From Myxococcales bacterium (GTDB lineage: Bacteria > Myxococcota > Polyangia > Fen-1088): a DNA stretch of 5,587 nucleotides. Where the stretch lies: assembly GCA_003155465.1 (NCBI GenBank), contig PMCR01000168.1, positions 4,288 to 9,874 on the forward strand. Reading direction: 5' to 3'. Made by a program: the position numbers and the translations under genes. Below are positions 1 through 5,531 of this stretch, piece by piece (the stretch's first letter is position 1; the number at the start of each line of letters is the position of its first letter). Below the pieces are notes generated by a model. The model saw only the letters and a list, made by a program, of their open reading frames with translations, was not told where the DNA came from and made no database searches.

Positions 1-201
1 GTGAATGCCCCAGGGCATCCCTTCTACATCAAGACCGTGAAGTCGAGCGGGACGGGCAATGCCTACACCAATGGGGTGACCGGGAATGGAGCTACGTCGG
101 GCAATGTCACATTCGTTGTCCCAAGCGATGCTCCGGATACCCTCTTTTACGATTGTGCTGTTCACGTCGCGATGGCCGGAACCATCAATATCGTGAACTG
201 A
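1..201 (+). CDS. Cupredoxin (type-1 copper) domain protein, C-terminal part
   Basis: This is the C-terminal 66 residues of a blue-copper (plastocyanin/azurin-like) domain, expected to act in the periplasm or outside the cell as an electron carrier or copper-binding module. The four type-1 copper ligands can be placed: His6 in the GHPFYIK strand near the start, and Cys52, His55 and Met58 in the segment YDCAVHVAMAGTI, followed by a last beta strand ending at the TGA stop. The segment around VTFVVPSDAPDTLFY is the usual strand before the Cys ligand. The frame opens at base 1 with GTG, but the N-terminal strands and signal peptide of a cupredoxin are missing. The GTG is therefore probably an internal Val, and the gene is cut by the window edge. 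Whether this is a stand-alone cupredoxin or the end of a larger protein cannot be seen. The ligand pattern makes the family call firm; the substrate or partner is unknown. Confidence 0.8.
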   Translation: MNAPGHPFYIKTVKSSGTGNAYTNGVTGNGATSGNVTFVVPSDAPDTLFYDCAVHVAMAGTINIVN

Positions 202-521
202 GATTCCGCGACGGCAGCAGAGACGTACCAGAGGGTGAAGCAAGAAACGGCCGGGCGCTGCGGCCGGGGAATCCAGTCGCTCCCCCGCGTGAAGCGGCGG
301 ACAGTTTGACACGGGAAATGCACCAGGTCACGGAATGGGCTGCGAGAGAAATCACCGCCAATTTGTGCTCGTGACGAGCGTCGGGTTGGAATTGGGAGAG
401 CACTATGCGCAGACCGCCTTATCGACTTGCACGGGTTACGATCAGGGTGACAACACTCCGGGCCTTGACCTGGACGCGCCTGTGACCAAGCCGCAGGTCG
501 TGATTCGGCGTCCTGCGAGCG
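202..521. other. No recognisable gene; hairpin only
   Basis: Short open frames exist on both strands here, but none shows a recognisable motif, a signal peptide or a credible ribosome binding site. The residue composition (Arg, Ser and Pro rich) is what antisense or random GC-rich frames give. The only structure I can point to is the hairpin at 248-266, listed separately. This may be plain intergenic DNA downstream of the cupredoxin gene, or decayed sequence connected with the possible remnant at 522-671. Confidence 0.4.
237..266 (-). terminator. Possible rho-independent terminator (minus strand)
   Basis: CGGCCG at 248-253 and CGGCCG at 261-266 can pair as a 6-bp all-GC stem around a 7-base loop (254-260). 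Read on the minus strand, the stem is followed directly by TTTCTTGCTT. That is T-rich for this GC-rich window and resembles an intrinsic terminator. It would end minus-strand transcription coming from the right. On the plus strand no T-run follows, so it is not a good terminator for the cupredoxin gene. CGGCCG is self-complementary and common in GC-rich DNA, so chance is a real alternative. Confidence 0.25.
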
Positions 522-671
522 TCCTTCTCCCTCGACGGCCTCGGCAATCTGTTGGGGTTTGACAAAGCGGACGCGGGTCTTGCCCACCTTGGTGGCGGGG
601 TGCTCGCGAGAGTTCACCACGAAGAAGCGCCGGGGGGAGCAGGTGTCGATGAAACGAATGGCGGACTCGAC
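522..671 (-). pseudogene. Possible remnant of an unrecognised gene
   Basis: On the minus strand the frame opens just after a TAA (674-672) and runs through about 50 codons with coding-like character. There is a hydrophobic/aromatic block (AIRFIDTCSPRRFFVVN), then a basic stretch (HPATKVGKTRVRFVKPQQ), then an acidic helix-like end (IAEAVEGEGR). Third codon positions are mostly G or C by eye. After about base 522 the same frame becomes Arg/Ser/Pro/Cys-rich and looks non-coding, although it stays open to 162. There is no plausible start with a ribosome binding site upstream. I do not recognise the family. It could be the surviving middle of a small DNA-binding or mobile-element protein, or only a chance open frame. 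Confidence 0.22.
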
Positions 672-717
672 TTACCCGTCAACCAGGGGTTGTCGGCTAG
701 CAGACCCTGAAGCACCG

Positions 718-740
718 ATGCTAGTAATGAAAACTAGCAT
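718..740. repeat. Perfect 8-bp inverted repeat
   Basis: ATGCTAGT (718-725) and its exact complement ACTAGCAT (733-740) flank a 7-base A-rich loop. It lies 50 bases downstream of the stop of the Cys-rich gene (minus strand). No T-run follows on either strand, so it is not a standard intrinsic terminator. It could be an RNA 3' hairpin for the Cys-rich transcript or a dyad binding site. A nearby extra CTAG (697-700) is outside the dyad. Confidence 0.35.
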
Positions 741-789
741 GGTCAGCGGGATGATTCCGAAGTCCCAGGGCGCTATATGTGCCCGGCTT

Positions 790-1956
790 CTACCCGCAAG
801 TCCCTCCAGTGCACGTATAGGTTCCGATGCAGGTGTTTCCGCTGCAGCATGGATAGCCAGGGTAGCCGCACGCCCGACAGGTGCCAGCCGAACAGACGCT
901 GTTCGGCTCCGTGCAAGCAGTCCCGGTGGGACAGCATGGCTGGCCCGACATCCCACACATCTGGCAGGTCCCCCACCCGCAAGAGGCGCACGAGCACACG
1001 GTGCCCGCTGTCGGGCACTTGTTGCCGGCACAGCATAGTCCGCCGACTTGACCACAGCAGGTTCCGTTCTCACAAGCGCCCCCGCCCGTGCAGGCGGTGC
1101 CAGAGGAGCAGCACTTCTGTCCCACCCCACCGCACATCGTGCAACTTCCGGACACGCATTCTGTGCCGGTTGTGCATTTGTTGCCCGCGCAGCATGGACT
1201 GTCCGCCGCTCCATAACAGGTACCGCCCTCACAAGAGGAGCCCGACGTGCATTCGCCACCCGGACAGCACGCTTGCCCCCCAACGCCGCACGATGTGCAG
1301 GATCCTGAAGTGCACATCGTGTATAGCTGAGTACACCTGTCGCCGGCGCAGCATGGCCCGCCAGTGGTGCCACAGCACACTCCTGACTCACAGAGGGCAC
1401 CCGGAGCCGAGAAAAGGCATGCGGGACCGGTGGGACAGCACGGCTTGCCCGGGCTACCGCAACTTTGACAGGTACCCGCGGAACAGAAGGCGTTGAGTCC
1501 CCCGCCGCATGGACTACCGGTGGGACAGCACGGCTGGCCAGAATTGCCGCACACCTGACAGGTGCCCGCGGAACAGAAGGCGTTGACGCCCAGGCCTACG
1601 CAGGCAGTACCAGTCGAACAGCACGGCTGGCCGGAACTGCCGCACGCCTGACAGGTGCCAGCCACGCACTGCGTGGGAGTCTGGCAGGTGTCTCCGCTGC
1701 AGCATGGCTGGAAAGGCATGCCGCAAGGGCCCGGTGCGGCGTCGAATTGTGCGAGGACAGGGACATCCGGCGGCGCGTCTACGGGCGTGTCTCTGCCGGA
1801 GTCAGGTGCGCTCTCCACAGCGGCATCGGGACCGACGGGGGCTAGGCCCAGGTCGGGGGACGAGTCCACATCGCGAACAGCCGGGTTGCCCGTGCGCCTG
1901 GCGAAGATGTGGTGAAGATCTGACAGGGAAGATGATGGATGGTGTCCACGTTTCAA
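790..1956 (-). CDS. Cys-rich tandem-repeat protein with Asp/Pro-rich linker; 5' end probably lost
   Basis: The protein is 388 residues if translation starts at TTG 1956. Residues about 28-70 form an Asp/Pro/Ala-rich linker (SPDLGLAPVGPDAAVE, then DTPVDAPPDVPV), of the kind that tethers exported proteins in Myxococcota. From residue 78 to the end there are eleven repeats of about 25-33 residues, roughly CGxxGxPCC-x(2-3)-G-x(1-2)-C-x(5-9)-C-x(2-3)-GxC, with about six Cys each. They are almost certainly disulfide-bonded, which implies a periplasmic or surface location. Unit 7 has Tyr in place of the first Cys, and unit 9 has an extra SCASC insertion. No signal peptide or lipobox is visible in this frame: a TGA lies at 1965-1963, and neither other minus frame encodes one. 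There is no clear ribosome binding site before the TTG. The lipoprotein gene upstream ends only 17 bases away. I infer that the 5' end was deleted or has decayed. The function is unknown; a surface, adhesion or structural role is a guess. Confidence 0.7.
   Translation of the reverse strand: MKRGHHPSSSLSDLHHIFARRTGNPAVRDVDSSPDLGLAPVGPDAAVESAPDSGRDTPVDAPPDVPVLAQFDAAPGPCGMPFQPCCSGDTCQTPTQCVAGTCQACGSSGQPCCSTGTACVGLGVNAFCSAGTCQVCGNSGQPCCPTGSPCGGGLNAFCSAGTCQSCGSPGKPCCPTGPACLFSAPGALCESGVCCGTTGGPCCAGDRCTQLYTMCTSGSCTSCGVGGQACCPGGECTSGSSCEGGTCYGAADSPCCAGNKCTTGTECVSGSCTMCGGVGQKCCSSGTACTGGGACENGTCCGQVGGLCCAGNKCPTAGTVCSCASCGWGTCQMCGMSGQPCCPTGTACTEPNSVCSAGTCRACGYPGYPCCSGNTCIGTYTCTGGTCG
793..1725 (-). repeat. 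Eleven tandem Cys-rich coding repeats (about 75-99 bp each)
   Basis: This is the DNA behind the Cys-rich repeats. Units vary in length. Some copies are close at the DNA level: the stretch at 1466-1497 recurs nearly unchanged at 1556-1587, exactly 90 bases (30 codons) away. That is what recent unit duplication or gene conversion would leave. Other units share only the Cys framework. The array covers the whole C-terminal four-fifths of the gene. Confidence 0.8.
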
Positions 1957-1973
1957 CGCCGTTCAGGCGCAAG

Positions 1974-2444
1974 CTATTGTGCAAGAGTCAGGGTGCTGGT
2001 CTCGTGGACCGAAACAGAATAGACCAGCTTCTGTATGGCTCCGTCTGCAGTCAGTGAGAGAACATCTCCGTTCTTTGTGAGAGTGCCGCTCTTGAACGCG
2101 ACTTCCTTCACTTGGTCCATCCCCATGTTCTTGTCCATCTCGCAGAATTGCTGGCCCTGCAAGTTGGCGATTCCGTCCGATGTGACGTCATATCGCAAGG
2201 CGCAGGGACCGTTGTCAACGATGCTGTTGTCCACGACGACCGCCGAGCCACTGAGTCGAGAAAGCGTCACTGTGCCGGTGGCGGTCCAGTTGTGCTGGCC
2301 TTCTTCCCCGGAATAGGTTGTCACCGTCTCGTTGGAATTCCATATTCCGACAAATGCATCGGCCGGTCCGGGGGCGTCATCGCCACTGCTGCAACCGAAC
2401 AGGAGAAACACGGCGCTGAGGGTTCTGATCGGGTTGGCCATCAT
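1974..2444 (-). CDS. Small secreted lipoprotein, probable beta-sheet domain
   Basis: The protein is 156 residues from ATG 2444. I prefer this start because AGGAG (2458-2454) sits 9 bases upstream; a second ATG follows at once (2441). The open frame extends to a GTG at 2474, but that would bury the signal peptide. Residues 1-18 are a lipoprotein signal: a short basic/polar start, a hydrophobic core SAVFLLFG and lipobox Cys18, followed by a short flexible SSGDDAPGPAD segment. The mature part begins FVGIWNSNETV and alternates beta-type strands (TATGTVTLSRLSG, SGTLTKNGDVLSLTADG). The GxW near the start recalls lipocalin-like or similar small barrel lipoproteins, but I cannot assign a family. Cys81 and Cys101 could form a disulfide. 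It lies 17 bases upstream of the Cys-rich frame and directly downstream of the IS91-type remnant, so its promoter region may be partly insertion-sequence DNA. The lipoprotein call is firm; the function is unknown. Confidence 0.8.
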   Translation of the reverse strand: MMANPIRTLSAVFLLFGCSSGDDAPGPADAFVGIWNSNETVTTYSGEEGQHNWTATGTVTLSRLSGSAVVVDNSIVDNGPCALRYDVTSDGIANLQGQQFCEMDKNMGMDQVKEVAFKSGTLTKNGDVLSLTADGAIQKLVYSVSVHETSTLTLAQ

Positions 2445-2521
2445 TCGACAGTTCTCCTGCACTATACGTGCCACGCGATTTCGACAAGGATGGGAAACGC
2501 AATTCCAAGGAGAAGTCCTTC

Positions 2522-2773
2522 GACATGGCGGCGCGGTAAAGGGACGAGCGCGGCCAGACGCGCGATGAAGGCGAGCGGCTCAAGGTCCACCGACGACGTG
2601 CCATTCGACCAGGGCTTCTTGAGCTGGAGCCTCATGCTTCCGTCGTCGAGAATCCTGAGGCGGTCGTTGGCCAGGGGCGGGCGGAGGATGCATTTGCACA
2701 GGGCGAGCCTGCCCTGTGTGTCGTTCGCTGCGACCTTGGTCGTAGCGTGAGGACTGAACCCTTGGGTTTGCGC
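2522..2773 (-). pseudogene. IS91-family transposase, C-terminal-region fragment (remnant)
   Basis: The minus-strand frame reads AQTQGFSPHATTKVAAND, then LCKCILRPPLANDRLRIL, then LKKPWSNGTSSVDLEPLAF and IARLAALVPLPRRHV. This is the conserved block late in IS91-family (IS801/IS1294-like) rolling-circle transposases, which usually read like GFSLHA, LCRYVLRPPLANDRL, LKRPWSDGTTHV, LEPLAFIARLAALVPPPR. The upstream HUH nuclease and zinc-binding parts are absent, and the downstream tail is missing. After PRRHV the frame runs into unrelated residues and stops at 2464-2462. Substitutions such as Cys for the usual Tyr in the LCxY motif fit decay. No terminal sequences could be identified. The fragment cannot encode an active transposase. 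The left boundary is near the lipoprotein gene start region, and the right boundary abuts the beta-helix fragment. Confidence 0.75.
2522..2773 (-). mobile_element. IS91-family element remnant
   Basis: This is the DNA extent that can be assigned to the insertion sequence from the conserved transposase block. The true ends may lie slightly further out. No ori/ter ends or target site duplication are visible; IS91 elements do not make target duplications. It marks a past insertion or one-ended transposition followed by deletion, with a broken + strand gene on its right side. Confidence 0.55.
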
Positions 2774-2779
2774 ACATAA

Positions 2780-3265
2780 CGTGCCCTTGCCGACGGAACG
2801 CTCGTCGGCCTCTCTTCGAATGCGCCCAAGGCGTTCTGGTCTGCCGCAATCTCCACATTCAATTCGATGCCAGCCGGCGAAACGGTGGCGCTCTGTCGTG
2901 GAGGATCATGGACAGGATCCTCGGTCAAGATTTACTACGTCATGCAGAACAACGCCACTCATGCGCCCAGCTCCACATGCATCACCAACCCGCAGGGCTA
3001 TCTCGGCGACCACAGCACGCCCAACTACTGTCGCACCGCGGACGGAGTCACCAACGGACTGAGCAAGGATGCGCTGACTGCGGTATGGACAGACGCGGGG
3101 AATGGCGATTTCTCGCTGCCCGTTGGCTCACCGCTTATCGGAACAGGAAGCACGACGTGCTTCGACCCCTATGCCCTGGCGCCAACGCAAGTAACACGGA
3201 CGGCCGCAGATCTCCCAGAAACCCGCACTGCCCCGATCGATATAGGGGCTTTCAGCTCACACTAG
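2780..3265 (+). pseudogene. Right-handed beta-helix-type secreted protein, 5'-truncated and internally deleted
   Basis: The frame is open from just after a TAA (2777-2779) to TAG 3265. It begins GTLVGLSSNAPKAFWSAAIS, then FNSMPAGETVALCRGGSW, which resembles the opening rung of parallel beta-helix proteins (a phrase of the type 'x-x-PAGdtV-x-x-x-GG'). Within a few residues it changes to KIYYVMQNNATHAPSSTC, then GNGDFSLPVGSPLIGTGS and finally TAPIDIGAFSSH. The DFxLxxGSPLIxxG and PxDIGAF motifs are the standard C-terminal end of such proteins. The many rungs normally between the two ends are missing, and there is no signal peptide. I read this as a gene whose first and last parts are joined by a deletion, with its 5' end replaced by the IS91-type remnant. 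ATG 2867 could in principle start a 132-residue product, but I see no ribosome binding site for it. The C-terminal motif is the firm part; the deletion is an inference. Confidence 0.5.
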
Positions 3266-3302
3266 CAAAATGGCGGTACGGCTGGCCGGCGCTGGCTCTG
3301 AA

Positions 3303-4781
3303 CTACTTCCCCATACCCCTGGCGGTGAGCCAGTCGAACATGGCTGCTTCTGCATCGGGCCAGGTGGCATCAGTAAACCCATGAGATGCGCCAACTACCT
3401 GGTGCATGGTGACGTCCGCGCCAGCTGTCTTCAGATTGGCCACCAAACGAAGGCTGTCAGCGATCGGTGCCGTAGAGTCGTTCGATCCTTGAACCACGAT
3501 GAGCGGGGGAATGTCCCCACGGACATAGGTCATGGGGTTCACTTGCTTGGCTATCGCCAACCGATTGGGCAGGCTGGCCGGAAGCCAGCCCTTGGCCACG
3601 CCATCGATCTCGGCCTCGATGTCGGCCGGTCCATATCCGTCCACTATGCCGGCGATCTTTAAATCCGTGGGGGACGTGGGCCCAAGCCCTGCATCGGCGG
3701 TGGTCATGCCGACCATCAACGCCAGGTGCCCGCCTGCTGAGGCTCCGGTTACGACGTAGCGGGTTCTGTCGCCGTGGAAATAGTCCATGTAGTCCCAGCA
3801 CCACTTGGCGGCAAGAAGCACGTCCTGAACAGCAGCGGGGGCAGGAGCGCCGTCGGCGGTGCCGTCGTTGACCCGGTACTCGGCGTTGCACACGATGAAT
3901 CCGTGGCTCAGGAAGCGGTCGAAGAACGTCGACATGTGGTCTTTTCCGGACGGATAGTTATTCGTATACGAGTGAACCCAGGCTCCGCCGTGAAACATAA
4001 CGACCATGGGCAGCACCTGGGTGGCCTTGGGGCCCCCGCCAGTTGGGTAGATGATATCGAGGCGTTGCGAGGTCAGCGGCCCATAGGCGTAGTTACCCTC
4101 CACAGTGAATCCGGTGGGGGGGCTCGAGATGGGGACCTTCGATGCGGTATCGCGAACAGGAGGGATGACGAGCGCGGCACTGGTCGTTCCTCCAGTAGCG
4201 CCGACGCCTCCACTGCCACTGGTACCACCTCCGCCACTGGCACTGCCGCCATTGCCACCAACTGCCCCACTGCCGCCGCTCAATGAGCCACCGCCGGATC
4301 CTCCGGCACCTCCACTGCCACTGGCGCTGCCGCCCTTGCCACCAGCTGCTCCGCCGCTGCTGCTTCTCGATGAACCACCGCTCGATCCTCCTCCTCCTCC
4401 CCCGACAGCGCCCGCAGAGCCACCCGTGTCAGGCATTGAACTCGAACCGCCCGTGTTGACGGGCAGCGAGGTTGCTCCGCCACTGGACATTGCAATTGAA
4501 CCACCGCCGGACAGCGAGCTTGCGCCGCCAGGCAACGCTGCGCTTGCCCCTCCGCTGGACCCCGCGTTTGCGCCGCCGCTCGACGCTGCACTTGCGCCGC
4601 CCGAGGCGAGCGGACTGGATGCACCACCGCTTCCGCCGCTTCCCGTGGGGCCGGGTTGCTCGTTGGATCTCGTGCAGGCGGCGGCCAGGACGACGGCTAG
4701 TGAGCAGATCACGTTTCTCCAGCGATCGTGGCCGCTCAGGGACGGGGCGTCTGCCTGCTGATGGCTGGTTGTCGTTCGCAT
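3303..4781 (-). CDS. Alpha/beta-hydrolase esterase lipoprotein with long Gly/Ser tether
   Basis: The protein is 492 residues from ATG 4781, which is preceded by a strong AGAGGAG seven bases upstream. The open frame extends to 4883, but those extra residues look non-coding. Residues 20-36 (RWRNVICSLAVVLAAAC) form a signal peptide with a probable lipobox Cys36; the -3 position is Ala, so the lipobox is weak. Residues 47-198 are an almost pure Gly/Ser/Ala tether. The catalytic domain runs from about 205 to the end. The oxyanion motif HGGAW is at 264-268, the nucleophile is Ser348 in GASAGGH, and the likely acid and base are Asp435 in GSNDST and His467 in GASHGF. This is the arrangement of HSL/BD-FAE-type esterases (alpha/beta hydrolase fold-3, carboxylesterase or feruloyl/acetyl esterase-like). 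It probably hydrolyses acyl or acetyl esters at the cell surface; the substrate is unknown. All catalytic residues are intact. It converges with the beta-helix fragment, 37 bases apart, and appears monocistronic. Confidence 0.85.
   Translation of the reverse strand: MRTTTSHQQADAPSLSGHDRWRNVICSLAVVLAAACTRSNEQPGPTGSGGSGGASSPLASGGASAASSGGANAGSSGGASAALPGGASSLSGGGSIAMSSGGATSLPVNTGGSSSMPDTGGSAGAVGGGGGGSSGGSSRSSSGGAAGGKGGSASGSGGAGGSGGGSLSGGSGAVGGNGGSASGGGGTSGSGGVGATGGTTSAALVIPPVRDTASKVPISSPPTGFTVEGNYAYGPLTSQRLDIIYPTGGGPKATQVLPMVVMFHGGAWVHSYTNNYPSGKDHMSTFFDRFLSHGFIVCNAEYRVNDGTADGAPAPAAVQDVLLAAKWCWDYMDYFHGDRTRYVVTGASAGGHLALMVGMTTADAGLGPTSPTDLKIAGIVDGYGPADIEAEIDGVAKGWLPASLPNRLAIAKQVNPMTYVRGDIPPLIVVQGSNDSTAPIADSLRLVANLKTAGADVTMHQVVGASHGFTDATWPDAEAAMFDWLTARGMGK
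4188..4643 (-). repeat. Low-complexity Gly/Ser/Ala-coding tract
   Basis: About 152 codons of the esterase tether consist of Gly, Ser and Ala with a few Pro, Leu, Thr and Asn. On the plus strand this reads as imperfect repeats of GCCGCC/CCACTG-type triplets, with longer near-copies such as the blocks around 4220-4262 and 4301-4346. Such tracts change length easily by slippage. They also create a long Pro-rich open frame on the opposite strand, which is not a gene. Confidence 0.75.
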
Positions 4782-4785
4782 TGAT

Positions 4786-4792
4786 GGCTCCT
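4786..4792 (-). promoter_or_regulatory. Ribosome binding site of the esterase gene
   Basis: On the minus strand AGAGGAG lies just before the spacer CCATCA and the ATG at 4781-4779. This close match to the anti-Shine-Dalgarno core decides the start at 4781 over the longer open frame reaching 4883. Confidence 0.6.
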
Positions 4793-5531
4793 CTCGGTAT
4801 GCCGATCCAGGTCCGTAGCCCGAGCGGCGCGCCACACGCTCCTCGCATCTTGGCCGGTCTCTGACCCCGCCACACGGCGGCACTCCGCTCGACCCACGGA
4901 CGGAGGATAGTCGATCGTCACCCGATCCTCCAGCGCATTGCCTCGCCTGTCCCTCGTCACCCTATCGCCCGGGGCCTTTCGGGCGGTCGATCCTGGGCGG
5001 ATGGTGTCTGTTTCCGCCCGAGCCCCAGAGTTCGTTCCACTCACACAAATGATTCTTGGGATCGGAAGGCCAGCAGACGGGGGAGGAATCGCCGGGAAGG
5101 GTGAAACGCTGGGCTGTCACGTGGCCTGTGGGGCCATGCCCACGCCCCGGTCCAATTGGTCCCAAGGGGCTCATCGGAGTCCCCGCAAATGCATCTGACC
5201 ATCGAGCTGAGAAGATGCTTTGGAGCTGACAACCTATTGAAATCACAAAGAACAACCAAGAAGGAACACTCTTGGACAAAACCGCCATCCACACGCAACC
5301 CATCGAGATATGGCGGATTTTCGTCTAGCACCCGTCCAAGACCGACGGTTGATGCTCGCAAGAAACGCGTCGGCGCGAATGGGATCCAAGCCGTCGGTCC
5401 CACGCCAGGACCCTGTGCGCGTGCTGCCATCTCTCGCCTCGGGTTTGCCCCACTGTTGGCCGAGTCTCGCCCCAGCTCTACGACTACGTCCGACCCTTGT
5501 TTGTCTGCGCCAACAGTTTGTCGACGGCTCC
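4793..5531. other. No recognisable gene
   Basis: Several frames are open for 80-130 codons on both strands, but they overlap one another. They contain long Arg/Pro/Ser/Gly runs or scattered Cys and Trp, and none shows a family motif, a signal peptide or a convincing start. The stretch 5220-5280 is noticeably more A/T-rich than its surroundings and could hold a promoter, but I could not identify a clear -35/-10 pair. The part next to the esterase presumably carries its promoter; no confident box was found there either. Confidence 0.4.

Noticed and set aside
1..201. Complete small cupredoxin starting at GTG base 1
   Set aside because: The first copper ligand would be at residue 6 and the N-terminal half of the fold plus the signal peptide would be missing, so the gene most likely begins outside the window.
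672..1400. A 242-codon minus-strand frame across the Cys-rich gene
   Set aside because: It is the same strand as the Cys-rich gene but another frame. Its Ala/Arg/Pro-rich text has no motif, whereas the 790-1956 frame shows the regular Cys repeats.
777..1496. A 239-codon + strand frame rich in Arg, Cys and Ser
   Set aside because: It is an antisense shadow of the Cys-rich repeats. Its apparent periodicity simply mirrors the repeat array.
793..1725. CRISPR array
   Set aside because: The repeats are protein-coding Cys units of variable length and sequence, with no constant repeat and unique spacers and no cas genes.
2461..2489. Sigma-70-like promoter (TTGTCG, then TATAGT) before the lipoprotein gene, minus strand
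   Set aside because: The spacer is only 15 bases, and the predicted transcript start would fall on the ribosome binding site, leaving almost no leader. It is not strong enough to annotate.
4105..4761. A 218-codon Pro/Leu-rich + strand frame
   Set aside because: It is the antisense of the Gly/Ser tether: GGC/AGC-type codons read backwards as Pro and Leu/Ala codons. There is no start signal, and the esterase on the other strand is clearly real.
5261..5328. Tiny + strand frame starting TTG 5272 after an AAGGAA ribosome-binding-like sequence
   Set aside because: It has only 18 codons and a TTG start, no clear gene follows it, and there is no sign of attenuator structure. Chance is the simpler explanation.
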